A DNA stretch of 64,000 nt. It comes from Phragmites australis (lineage: Eukaryota; Streptophyta; Magnoliopsida; Poales; Poaceae). The DNA lies in the NCBI RefSeq assembly GCF_958298935.1, contig NC_084927.1, forward strand, positions 10,382,001-10,446,000. The letters run 5' to 3'. Positions 11,219 to 22,078 of the stretch are shown piece after piece. The position numbers were made by a program, and so were the translations under genes. The notes beneath the pieces are model-generated. The model searched no databases. It saw only the letters and a list, made by a program, of their open reading frames with translations, and was not told where the DNA came from. Numbering within the stretch: position 1 is the stretch's first letter; each line of letters begins with the position of its first letter.

Positions 11219-12814
11219 CCAATAATTGAATCACGCACTTGTGATCAAGAACAAACTTACATTCAATTTTCTCCTTCTTTGCTTCGAGCTTCTTGTAGTG
11301 GCTGGCCTTGGCGGCAGCTACCTGAGTGCTTGTAGCCTGGAGAAGAGTTTTTATCACCGCCCATGAGTCAGCATTGATATTGAAGTTTCACTTCCCCTGA
11401 GATACGGGTCTTCTTCACGCACGCTCGAGGCAGGATCTCTAATTGGAGCTAAGGATGAGTCAACCGGGGAAGTTAGCCCTGGATGGCTGGTCGAGACGTT
11501 GGCAACCTTGGCTTGTGCCTCAGTTGATAGTATGGAGTCAACAAAATAAGATAAGAGGAAAAGAAAGGACTGCCAATTGACCAGTCGAGATCAGAATCTA
11601 GGATAAACCTCGTTGGAATTAGAAAGTGCGAAATGATGCTTGACTTTAGCCTTTTTGTGGTCACCTTCTTTTTTCTTAGTCTGGTAGGCGAAGCTGGTGG
11701 AGGAGTTACACATGGACCAGGCAAAGTCAAATCATCAGTAGCCTGCAAAGAACCAGATAATAAGAATGCATTATCAAGTGAAAGTATGACCAACTAAAGA
11801 GCGATAATTCGACTTAAATTACTTCTCTAGTTGAGTCATCAGGCATGTCAGTTCCTCGAATTGGCAATTGCTAGGACACATCAGATGTCCCCTAAAAAAA
11901 AGCCATCCATGCAACTCGTCATTAATAGAATGACCGAAAGAAAATCGATAACTCGAGAAGAGTTACCTTTTCGGCCAAGTCATCGATAGCGGAGGTTGCT
12001 TGAGGAGGCGATTGGGATGGTATGCTCACCATTCCCTAACAAAAGGCCACTCATCCAAATTGAATGCATTCGGGTATCTACTTGTTAATTTTAAAGGAAA
12101 AAGAAGATAATAAAAACTTAAATTAGCATACTCGAGGGATCCTTCGCTTGCACTTGAGAGGGCACGGATCCAACAACAGATGAGAAGATAGGGATGATCT
12201 CTATGATCGAAGAGACCCCTTAGCCTCCTCATTAGTTGATCCTTTCCCCTTGTTAACAGCATCAGTAGAAGTGATGCTATCGATATCAAAGACCTCGCTC
12301 GAAAGGATATGTTCTTGACGGAAAATTGAAGCCTGCAGTCATACAGACAAGTCAGAACAAATAGACAACAGTAGGTCTTACTGTTCCATTAAGAAAATCC
12401 TTACGTCTACTCAAGGATTCGCTAATGAGTAAGGCGCAATGCCACACTCCAGTGCGCCAGAAGAAAAAAGCTTGTTCAGCCGGGGGGTGACGTCCTAGGT
12501 GGGCATGGCAGAAAAAGGAAATAAAGGTTTACTCGATAAAGCTCAAAGATCATAGCCAAACAAAAAGGGAAAAGTGCTAACTAAGCCTTACATCCGGTTG
12601 CATCCCTGGAAGCATCTTCCTCCCCTTTGTATTCCCAAGGCTGGCAAGTTCACGCCTTCAAGAGACTCAATCTCTTACTAATGAAGTCTCTGACCACATG
12701 CCACCCAGTAAGGCCAAATTGCCTCAGCATGCCAATCCTGTTGGCGAAGTAGGTGGTGTGCCCAACTCTCAATGCTCTTGTGTCCAAGAAAGATTTTGGA
12801 TGGGAAAAAGACCT

Positions 12815-13474
12815 CTATACACTAAAGAAAAACCGATCGGGTCGAGGTTGAAGACATAAAACCAAAGTTTCTTCCAATCTTTCGACCAAGAGGAAGTTAG
12901 GGGAACCAAGGTATAGGAATTTCTCATCCCACTCCTCAACTGGAAACCACATCCCGACACATTTATTTTTGGTAATCCTTTTCACTTTATAAAAATACTG
13001 AAAAAGATTCAAACTTGGCTCGATGCCAAGGAAAGCCTCACAAAGGTGAACAAAAACACTCAACATGGTGACCTAATTGGGGTTCACGTGGTGAAGTTCA
13101 ATCTGGTATCAATCGAGCACATTGAGAAGGAACTTGTAAGGAGGGATATTAAAACCACAATGGAAGAAATACTCAAAAACTACAAACTCATGCTCAATCT
13201 TGCAGGAAGGGAATCTCTCACCTGATGTTGTCCTCCATTTGACCAGGCTGTGCGGTGGCACCACTCCTTCTGCTTTGAGTTCTGCCATCCGAGTTTCCTG
13301 CATAGCTGAGGGCGTCCAGGCCTCAATCATGAACCTTGCCTCATCATACTGATCGGGCAAGGTGCCGGTGGCTGCTGCGTTCGACTGCTTCTCTGATGAG
13401 CAGGAAGTCAGGATCATTGAGGAAGAGTTGGGATCCATGGATCTGAATTTCTTTCTGGCAGTGGTGCGTGCCAT
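12815..13474 (-). pseudogene. Transposase_28-domain exon of the Tat-A antisense gene
   Basis: The best-preserved exon. It holds ERFPSCKIEHEFVVFEYFF, the pocket around PPYKFLLNVLD, then, after a stop at 13109, LHHVNPN and HLCEAFLGIEPS. Its length and motif order agree with the first exon in Tat-B. The N-terminus ARTTARKK again recalls the H3 tail. Confidence 0.65.
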
Positions 13475-13935
13475 GGCAGAGAAAGTTAAGAGGCTTGTGC
13501 AGGAAGACTGGTGGCAAAGGACCAAGAATGGTCCCTGCAAGTCTGGCTCTTACGGGTAAAAAAAACCAAAAAGTTACCGCTGTTTAAACCACTCCCACTT
13601 TTACAATGCCTCGACTGGCATAAAAAAGGAATGATGGCAATGTGTGAATCTCTGCACACCCTTCTACCCGCATTAAATGTGCCCACACCTGCCGTTTCAC
13701 ATTTTGAAAGGTTTCTTAACTCTACTCGGAGTCGGGTGTTGATTAGTTGAGTTTCTTCAAGTCTCGAGTGCGGTTAGCCACAAGGCGCTTGACCCGTGTG
13801 AGCTTTCACTCGATACTCAAGAAAGGATCTGTTCATAATCAATTCTTTCGACCATGAGCCTGATCTACTTTACTTGACCAAGCATAAACTTGGCAGTACT
13901 CAAGTAGGTGCTTCTGGAAATCTCTCCTCTGGAGT

Positions 13936-13951
13936 AAAGTTAAGGGGCTAC
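13936..13951 (+). other. Polypurine tract of Tat-A
   Basis: AAAGTTAAGGGGCTAC immediately before the LTR. Tat-B has the related GGGGGCTAC at the same place on the minus strand. Confidence 0.75.
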
Positions 13952-14521
13952 TATCAAATATCTAACTATAGGGTATATTATATATAGACAAGGTATATAC
14001 GACACATATTCGGGAGCTCCAAATATCACAAAACCGAATCAGCGGTACTTGATACACCCGGAGTCAAGGAAGTACATACCGAGAAGGATTAGATTGGTAA
14101 CCCAAACTGATACCTGTATTCAAAATAGATATATCTACTTGGACGTCAAGAAAGACAACTCCCTATTGACTACGACTGGATAGGAGTTTGTACCTCACCC
14201 CTATATAAGGCGTGAAGGCTGGGGGAGGAGAACAACGAACAAGGAACTACGAGCAACACGAGAGGCAACAACAGAGGAGTTACTCAACGACTTTAGCCTA
14301 GGATAGATTAGATCCAATCAACTCCTTGTAATAGTCTTAGCCACCTCCTTGTATTCGAGATCATCAATACAAGGCAGCAACACCCCCACAGGACGTAGGG
14401 TATTACTCCAATCGGAGGCCCAAACCTGTATACATCATTATGTCTCACTTCATGATTAATCCCCACTCTCGAAGGTACCCATTCAATTTACGGACATATT
14501 GTCGGGAACTAATCTTTGACA
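13952..14521 (+). repeat. 3' LTR of Tat-A
   Basis: About 570 bases from TATCAAATA (decayed TGTCAAA) to TTTGACA, whose ends are inverse to each other once one changed base is allowed. A TATA box lies at 14212-14219 (TATATAAG). No second LTR is in the window. Confidence 0.78.
14212..14219 (+). promoter_or_regulatory. TATA box in the Tat-A LTR
   Basis: TATATAAG preceded by CACCCC and followed by a purine-rich leader, the usual layout of a plant LTR promoter. Confidence 0.6.
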
Positions 14522-14649
14522 TGTTGGTTTCAAGATCTAGGAGTAGCACTTAGACAGGAGTTGGTTTTTCTTGTGCTAACACTTCACCTGGTGGATTTTC
14601 TTTGTCTTCCTTGGTCTCTATTACAGAAGAGCAGGTGGATTTGCTTTGA

Positions 14650-15570
14650 CTTCCTTAGTCTCTATTATAGAATTCCAAGAACACCTTCTTTAGGAACCGC
14701 GATAAGATGGCCAAGAAGGCATCCAAGGCAGCTTCAAGGGCGTTTGTGGCATTGCTTAGCAACGTCGACACTTCCTCAAGCTCAGAGGAGAGCTCGAAGG
14801 AGGAGGAGCAGCATGTAAAGAACAAGAAGAAGGCCAAGGACTTCACTGGCCTTTGCTTCATGGCGAATGACAACGACCTTGAGCTTGATTCTTCTGAGGT
14901 ATCACCCTCCTACGACCAGCTTTCTATTCAGTTGATACCTTGAATGATGCGATTGTAAGCGATGATAGATTGCTCAAGAAGGCGGTTCATGAGGTTAAGG
15001 AACTCAAGTCTAGGCTAGATTGTTCAACTTCTTAGCTTGAGTTACTTAAGTTTAGGGTCAATGATGATGAGTGTGATAGTTGCCTTGTGGTCAGAGTGAG
15101 CTTGCTGAGCTTTAGACTTTGCATGCTCAAGTCATCAGTCAGCTTGAAACTGCCAAGAAGAAGCTCTTTAAGGAGGAGTCTAGACATACTCTCTTGGGCT
15201 CTTACAAGAGTTGCCCTTTACTCTCAAAAGATGTTTATGTGAAAGCCAGGCACATAAAGGAGCTAGAGTCTAAATTGGAGAGTGCTGAGAGTTCTAAAGA
15301 AGTGCAGCCAAACTGTTCCACCTGCATCTTCCTAAAGGAGAAGCTCAGCTGGGTTAGAGGGTAAGTTGAGAAGTTCATGGTTGAGAATGAGTACCTTGTT
15401 TCTCTTGTGGAGAAGTGCTCAGAAGGCAAAGATAAAATGAATTTTATCTTGGCTAAAACCAAGATGTGTGCCGATAAGGCAGGTTTAGCCTTGGGATTGG
15501 GTTTCGAGAGGGTGGCTTACAATGGGTTGGTAAGACTTTTTTCACCTCACCTACTACCCTAGAAGCCGAG
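14650..15570 (+). pseudogene. copia-1 gag C-terminal region
   Basis: From about 14707 the frame reads MAKKASKAASRAF with a Ser/Glu-rich stretch (SSSSEESSKEEEQ) and DFTGLCFMAND, matching LRDLTGSCLMASN in copia-2 at about 19450. Helical, Lys/Glu-rich segments follow at 15119-15364 (LETAKKKLFKEES, ARHIKELESKLESAE), as in the long coiled-coil gags of SIRE/Maximus-type elements. Stops near 14943, 15035 and 15365 break it. Confidence 0.65.
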
Positions 15571-17192
15571 AAGTTCAAAATCAATACCACACCACAACCC
15601 ATCAAGAAACCCACTTCACAACTCACAAAGTAGAAAGCCACACCACAACCCAAAAGAGCTCCACAACCCAAGATGAGAGTGCCTATGAGAGAGTCTAGAG
15701 TAACCGACAGTCGAGTTCTTGAGAGACGCTACCATAGCACCTACTTCTAGAGAGAAGGTCACCTCGTTTGGTTTTGCTTTCGCGGTAGGAGGGATGAGCG
15801 GTGTGAGTGAGAGTGTAGTACTCGAGACATGTACCGCCCCTCTTTTGGGGTACATGAGCATTTTCCTTGTTCTTACTCACGAGTCTCAAGTGCTCCTCAG
15901 CTTTCTCCTAGAGGTGGTGCCTGGCGTGGATCTTACCATGATTCATTTGGTTTTGGTTCACCGGTAAGAGGTTTTGAGTTGCAGCATTTTGGCGGACCAT
16001 GTTTTCGCTATCGTGGCACTCACCCTCAGTGCACTAGTGTTTATTTGCATGCACCTGCTTCTACTGCTTCTGGGCAGGTGACTCAGTATTGGAATCCCAA
16101 GATATTTTTGTCTAGCCCCAGTATTGAGCCATCTACCTATTATTTTTCTCATATGTAAGTGGCAGGCGGAGGCTTAGAGAACAAATGGCTCATCAACTCT
16201 GGTTGTTCGTGCCATATGACTAGACATTCATCTCCAGCCTCACCCCGACGAAGAGACACGAGTACATCACTTTCTGGGATGATTAGAAAGGAAAGGTGAA
16301 AGCCAAAGGTATGATAAAGGTGAATGAGTGTTTCACTCTCAAAGATGTGGCTTTGGTGGAGCATCTGAGATATAATTTGCTTTCTATATCTCAACTATTG
16401 GATAAGGACTTGGAAGTGCATTTCAAACGCAATACTTCTTGAGTTCTTGATTCTTTGGGTGCTTTGATTTGTCGGATTTCTAGGTTAGGAGAGTTTTTGG
16501 AGCTGATTTTTCTAAGTATGCTGGTTCTTCTCGATGCTTAATTGCTCAACTCTCTTCTGATATTTGGATGTGGCATAGGAGACTAGGACACATGAGTTTT
16601 GATTTACTTTCTCGTGTAAGTGTCCTAGGCTTGATGTGAGGATTGCCCAAGCTCAAGATTGAGAAGAACCTTGTTTGTGCTCCTTATTGGTATTGTAAGA
16701 TGGTTGCCATATCTCACCCACCAGTTAATCTAGTGATGACTAAACAACCAGGAGAACTTCTCCATGTGGGCACTGCTGGTCCTTCCTAGGTTCGTTTGGC
16801 AGGTGGGAAGTGATATGTACTTGTCATTGTTGATGATTTCTTTTCGCTACTCATGAGTCTTTTTTCTTGTGAGCAATGATGAAGTGTTCTCACAATTTCA
16901 GAGTTTGTCTTTGAGATTGTTCCACGAACTCCCTGGTGTATTGAAAGCAATTAACAGTGATAATAGCACTGAGTTCAAGAATTATCTCTTGATGCTTTCT
17001 CTATTGAACATAGCATTGAGCATCAATTTGCTGCCGCACACGTTCCTCAACAGATTGGCGTGGTTGAGAGAAAGAATCACACTTTGGAAGAGATGGCTAG
17101 GATGATGCTCGATGAGCATAGGACTCCTAGAAAGTTTTGAGCAGACGCTATTAGTACAGTTTGCTATATCTCCAATCGGATTTTCTTGCGCT
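15571..17192 (+). pseudogene. copia-1 protease, GAG-pre-integrase and integrase N-terminal part
   Basis: The protease site reads NKWLINSGCSCHM near 16185, where copia-2 has WLVDSGCSRHM; the catalytic aspartate is replaced by asparagine. Next are LKDVALVEHLRYNLLSISQL, the GAG-pre-integrase block MWHRRLGHMSFDLLSRVS near 16570 and VLVIVDDF of integrase near 16820. DNSTEFKN near 16960 is the second catalytic region. The fragment ends at 17192 in SNRIFL. Several frame changes and TAG/TGA stops are present. Confidence 0.72.
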
Positions 17193-17989
17193 TGATTACG
17201 TAAGAGTAGTTGGCTAATTAGATTAATTAGCATAAGTTGTTTGCCCTCTTGTGATTAGAAGAGGATAGAGACTAGATTGAATACGATAGAAGAGTTGTAG
17301 TTCGATTCGGTCACGTTTGTGCATATGGCTACCCTATAAATAGAGAGGTCTGTCGTATTGAGTAGCAAGCGCGCAGAACACAGCAGGAAGCGATCTGATG
17401 GTGGAAATCCTTGTCGGATGCTTTGGAGAGGCACCTTGTAAACTCATATATGCAATGAAAATCAAGTTTCGTAAGTTGATGAGTTGTTGATTCAGAATTT
17501 TCTCTGTTTTATATTCTACATGCTTGGTTTTGGTTTTTAGTTAATTTCATGTGCCTATCAAGTTTCATCTTGGTTTAATCCATCTAAAACCTTGCTACAA
17601 TATCTAGTGTTTGATCTGTAATTTTTTGAGTGGATTTGGTTTGTTCTCGAGTTGTTTCTGTTAACTCGACTAAGTTTTAATCTACTCGATACTGGTTGAC
17701 ATAGCCTGCTTTGACTAGGAATAACTTTTGATCCACATATTCGATTTACTCTATACTTATTGGGTTAGTTTCGTATTTGAATCTAGTTTCTGCTGACCAC
17801 ATTTGAGATCAATCTGACCAGCAGATCTTTCTGTACATCATTTTTACTAGAGCGTGTACAATCTGTTTTGAGTGGAATACCGAGTTTAAATTGAGTTTTA
17901 ATTTGGGTGAGTTAATCTTTGAATTTGGTTTCCGCAATCATTCACTCCCCCCCCTCTGGTTGGGTATTTTGCTCATATTTGATCCTACA
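17193..17989 (+). repeat. Truncated copia-2 LTR piece A
   Basis: Matches 25269-26097 of the 3' LTR from TGATTACGTAAGAG to CTACA. The first 566 bases of the LTR (24703-25268) are missing; the left side joins copia-1 directly. TATA box at 17335-17342 (TATAAATA). Confidence 0.85.
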
Positions 17990-18034
17990 ATTATCCATAT
18001 CCTTGTAGCCTTGATAACATTGTTGATGTCTTAC
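17990..18034 (+). repeat. 45-bp copy of the downstream flank between two LTR pieces
   Basis: ATTATCCATATCC through GATGTCTTAC is nearly identical to 26098-26142, which is N1 LTR sequence just after the copia-2 3' LTR. It is too long for a target-site duplication. Confidence 0.85.
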
Positions 18035-18347
18035 TAAGTTTTGATCTACTTGATACTGGTTGACATAGTCTGCTTCAACCAGGAATAACTTTTGGTCTAT
18101 ATATTCGATTTACTCAATACTTGTTGGGTTAATTTTGTATTTGAATCTAGTTTCTACTGACCAAATTTAAGAGCAATTCGGCCAGCAGATCTTTATGTAC
18201 ATCATTTTTACTAGAGCATGTACAATCTGTTTCAAGTGGAATACCGAGTATATCGAGTTTTGATTTCGGTGAGTTAATCTTTGAATTTGGTTCCCACAAT
18301 CATTCACCCCCCTCTGATTGGGTATTTTGTGTATATTCGATCCTACA
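18035..18347 (+). repeat. Partial copia-2 5' LTR piece B
   Basis: The terminal 313 bases of the LTR, starting TAAGTTTTGATCTACT and ending CTACA, followed by the primer site. It repeats the end of piece A (about 17669-17989). Confidence 0.85.
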
Positions 18348-18349
18348 AT

Positions 18350-18361
18350 TGGTATCAAAGC
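18350..18361 (+). other. tRNA-Met primer binding site of copia-2
   Basis: TGGTATCAAAGC, one base different from the exact TGGTATCAGAGC. Confidence 0.8.
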
Positions 18362-18401
18362 CTTAGTCCTTTCTAATTGATCTTAATCTGTAATTAGAAA
18401 T

Positions 18402-20600
18402 ATGGCTTCAGATAGGTATTCCACAAAACCTTGTGTTTTCGATGGAGTTGATTTTCAGTTCTGGAAGGCGAAGATGGAGACCTATATTCAAGTACAGGGC
18501 TTTGCAATATGGAAAAAGGTCTACAAACCATATGTGGTCCCTGAGAATAATGAAGTGACGGCACAGAACATGTCTCATGTCGAGGTGAATAGCAAGGCAA
18601 GGAACCTGATTATCCAAAGCTTGGGAAGGAGCGACTTCGATCAAGTAATACATCTCAAATCGGCATACGAGGTATGGAAAACACTCTGTGATTATCATGA
18701 AGGTTAAAATACTATTAAAGAGGTATGTTAAGATTTATTAAAGAAAGATTACATGTGTTTTGAGATGAAGCCTGGCGAGTCACTAGATGATTTCTTTGCT
18801 AGGTTTAATAAAATTCTTAGTAATTTGTGTGCTGTTAATATTACATATACTGATGCTGAGAATGCACGCCAATTACTAAGCTTTGGATATGTCAGTGTGA
18901 GAGATGAAAGTTATATCTATTAGAGAATCTACTGTCATAAGTTCTCTTAGATTATATGTACTTTATTCTAAATTGAAAACTCATGAGCTCTATGTTTTAG
19001 CTAGGAAGAACTTTGATAAATCAATTGCTTATGTCTCTCAACCCAGCATGTCTCATATTGAATCTTTTTCAAGTTTTTTATTATCTTTTATATCTTCACT
19101 AACCGATGATCAGCTTGAGTTGATTCGTGATGAATATTTAGCACTACTTTCTACTCGGTTCTCTAAAGCATTGCAGAGTGTTCGTATGAGGAAGAGAGGA
19201 AGTGGAGGTCCTCAAAGTTGCTATGAATGTGGTGATCTCAATCACATTCGTTCCAATTGTCCTAAGCTTACAGATAAAGCATTAAAAGAGGAGGAGGAGA
19301 AAAAAAAGCGATCGTTCAATAACAATAAGGAAAAGAGCTTTCTCAATCGCAAGGTTGTGCAATGAGTTCTTTCAGCGCTCGAACAAGTCAACTTGAGTAA
19401 CGTTGATTCAGAGAGCAACGAGGATGACACAACAACTAAGAGCAAGACATTGCGTGATTTGACTGGATCGTGTCTCATGGCAAGCAACAAAGAAAGCTCA
19501 ACCGAGGATGAACTTGACAGTGACGGTAATGAGGTATTACCTACTTATGATGATCTATCTAATGCTATTGTTCGTCTTGGTACACTCTTAGAGAAACGTA
19601 ACAAGAAAAGTAAGAAACATGATGTTTTAATTGAATCGCTTAATTCAAAAATTGCAAGACTTAAGATTTTTAATCCCTGATGATGATGCTTGCAAGTCAT
19701 GTGACTTGATTCATTCTGAGCTCACTTCTCTTAGAGATGTTCATACTTCTACTCTTGAGAAACTTAGAGAAGAAATTGAGAAAAATGAGAAAATTGTTGC
19801 GTTAAATTGCAAACATGTTAAAAATGCAAGTTGTTCAACGTCTGATTGCATGATTCAATTTCCTGTTCTAATTGCTCAATTCTTGAATTGAAGTTGCATG
19901 ATGCTAATACTAGAGTTTCTCAAATAGCTAATGATATGATTACTCATGATTCTTTAATGATCTAACTGTCCTAAACAAAAGAAACCCATGAGTGTTGCTT
20001 GTGATAAGTGCCCAACTCGTTCTAAACAGGTTGATTACATGAAAGGAACTTTAGAACATTTTTATAAGGGAAAGAAAAATCTGAACCTGATTTTAGATTC
20101 ATCTAAGTACATGTAAGCAAGGTTTAGGTTTTGATCCCTATGCTCATTCTAAGACAAATGCACCCACTATTGTTAGAGCTCTTGGCTGTAGCAAATTTGA
20201 AACTATTGCTAAATCTGAACCTAAGAAGGTTATTTTTAAGTCTGCTAGATTTTTATACTTATTGTGGTAGAGATGGAGATTTAGTAGATTTTTATTTTAG
20301 ACTAGCTAAACAACAAAAGAGAGAAAAGTCAAGGCTAGGTCTAATTTGTGAAAGGCACGTTTTATCCCTCGTGAGGTTGTGACACCTCATTTTGTGCCTC
20401 GGGTGAAATAGTCATCACCTTTTACTACTCGTGTAACTCGAATTGAACTCACTCGAGCTTCTCGAGTTAAGTCTACACGAGTTACTTGTGTTTTTCCTAC
20501 TCATGTCGTTGGTCGAGTGACTCAGTACTGGATTCTTAAGAGCTTTATTACTAACCCTAGTACTGAGCCCTCAACATGTTCTATTTACTTGTAGGCTTCT
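18402..20600 (+). pseudogene. copia-2 gag
   Basis: The start at 18402 (MASDRYSTKP) follows the leader after the primer site. The N-terminal domain (FDGVDFQFWKAKMETYIQ) is typical of plant copia gag. The first stop is at 18705, and 18720-19365 continues in another frame to the CCHC knuckle CYECGDLNHIRSNC at 19219-19260. From 19393 there is an acidic stretch, LTGSCLMASN, and helical segments (LNSKIARLK, LEKLREEIEKNEKI) like those of SIRE-type coiled-coil gag. At least four stops or shifts are present. Gag forms the virus-like particle and its zinc knuckle binds RNA. Confidence 0.8.
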
Positions 20601-20603
20601 TGA

Positions 20604-22078
20604 GTGAGGAAGGAGAACATTTGGCTAGTCGATTCCGGATGCTCACGCCACATGTCCGGTGATAAAAATTGGTTATCCTCCCTTGTTCGTGCATCTCGTG
20701 CTGAAAGTGTTACTTTTGGAGATGCTTCTTCTACCTCAGTTATTGCAAAAGGTATAGTGCAGGTAAATGACAAGTTTATGTTCAAGGACGTTGGTTTAGT
20801 CAAGAACTTGAAATTTAACTTACTTTCTGTCTCACAAATGATTGAAGAAGACCTTGAGGTGCCCTCTAAGAAAACTGAATGTAAAGTATTAGATGCTTCA
20901 GGTGATCTAGTTTTTAGAATCTCACATTTTGGAAGAGTTTTTAAGGCTGATTTTGATGCATCACCTTCTTCTAAGCTTAGATGTCTCTTTGCTAATGTTT
21001 CTAAAGATTTATTCTTTTGGCATCGTAGACTTGATCATGTTGGTATAGATCAACTCACTCGAGTTAGTGGTTTAGATCTTATTCATGGCTTGCCTAAGCT
21101 TAAGGGTGATAGCGAGTTAGTTTGCTCTTCTTGTAGACAAGGTAAAATGCATTCAGGTTCACATCCACCTATTACCATGGTTATGACAAATCGACCCAGT
21201 CAACTTTTACACCTTGATACTGTTGGTCCTTCTAGAGTACAATCTTTTAGAGGTAAATGGTATGTGCTTGTTATTGTTTATGACTACTCTAGATATTCTT
21301 GGGTTTACTTTATGACATCTAAGGATGAAGCTTTTGGTTATTTTAGAAGTTTAGTTTTAGATTGTCGGTTGATCTCCCAGGATCTTTGAGAGCGATTAGA
21401 AGTGATAATGGAAGAGAATTTAAGAATTCTTCTTTTGATCTCTTTTGTGCTGAGAAAGGTATTGAACATCAATTGTCATCACCTAGAGTTCCTCAACAAA
21501 ATGGTGTAGTTGAAAGAAAGAATATAAATCTGGTCAGGATGGCTAGGACCATGTTAGATGAATTTTCTACTCCTAAAAAATTTTGGGCTAAAGCTATATC
21601 TATTGCTTGTTATTTTTCAAATCGTGTTTTCTTGAGATCTAAATTGGGTAAAACTTCATATGAGCTGCGGTTTGGACATAGGCCTAATGTATCTCACTTT
21701 AGAGTTTTTGCCTGCAAGTGCTTTGTGCTGAAATCTGAAAATTTGGATAGGTTTGAGTCCAGATCAACAGATGATATTTTTCTTAGATATCCTGCTCATA
21801 CTCGTGGCAATCGAGTGCTTGTTTTGGAGACTAACAAAATTGTTGAAACCTGTGAGCTTACTTTTGATGAGGTTAGTCATGGAACTAGATCAAGTGATGC
21901 AGGTACAGGTACACATATTCAAGGGGAGTTTGAGAGTGTTTTTGTGGATGATGATGAGGTCGATGAGGATGAGATTTTAATTCTGATGATACAATCAATT
22001 GTAGATCCCTTTGACAACTTTGATCACTTCAGCTACAGTTGGACATCCTCAAGCTACTACATCATCCGTGAGTATTGA
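20604..22078 (+). pseudogene. copia-2 protease, GAG-pre-integrase and integrase
   Basis: Begins with the protease site WLVDSGCSRHMSGD, with the catalytic DSG intact, then LKFNLLSVSQM. The GAG-pre-integrase block is FWHRRLDHVG and the integrase zinc region ends CSSCRQGK. The core has LHLDTVGPSR, IRSDNGREFKN and QQNGVVERKN, so all three acidic catalytic residues are present. A frameshift lies at about 21360-21389 between YFRSLVLD and LPGSLRAI. The integrase C-terminal part (YELRFGHRPNVSHFRVFACKC) is copia-specific. It ends near 22078, where another frame break leads into the RT part. Confidence 0.85.

Larger units (their letters stand above)
9384..13474 (-). pseudogene. Antisense accessory gene of Tat-A (Transposase_28 domain), decayed
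   Basis: The start is placed at 13474, giving MARTTARKKFRS. Residues of about 75-200 match the domain found at 55133 in Tat-B: compare HLCEAFLGIEPSLNLFQYFY (13045-12986) with HLCEMFVGVAPSVTLLQNFF in Tat-B. Stops at 13109-13111 and further on break it. A coiled-coil-like exon lies at 11218-10766 (KMKKVNDDVKFRERLRNQVD). The last recognisable piece ends at 9384 with ITSSDDEESSSGPQKE and, near the terminus, LTQRVRRYIKT. The coding blocks are separated by AT-rich stretches, so the gene was probably spliced, but I cannot fix exon borders. The domain name is historical and no DNA-transposase activity is implied. Function is unknown. Confidence 0.6.
9342..14521 (+). mobile_element. Tat-type Ty3/gypsy remnant (Tat-A): 3' half with antisense accessory gene and 3' LTR
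   Basis: The element is read on the plus strand: a polypurine tract at 13936-13951 precedes an LTR at 13952-14521, so its gag-pol would lie to the left and has been cut off by the Tekay-1 insertion or lost. Between pol and LTR lies a decayed gene on the opposite strand, whose best part carries the domain called 'putative gypsy type transposon' (Pfam Transposase_28). Tat-B at the right end of the window has the same arrangement in better condition. Confidence 0.72.
14522..17192 (+). mobile_element. Ty1/copia fragment (copia-1), decayed
   Basis: Internal copia sequence with neither LTR. It begins inside gag right after the Tat-A LTR, suggesting Tat-A inserted into it, and it stops inside integrase at the copia-2 LTR fragment. 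It shows a gag C-terminal region, protease, GAG-pre-integrase and part of integrase, with many stops and shifts. Its motifs parallel those of copia-2 but clearly diverge, so it is a separate and older family member. Confidence 0.8.
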
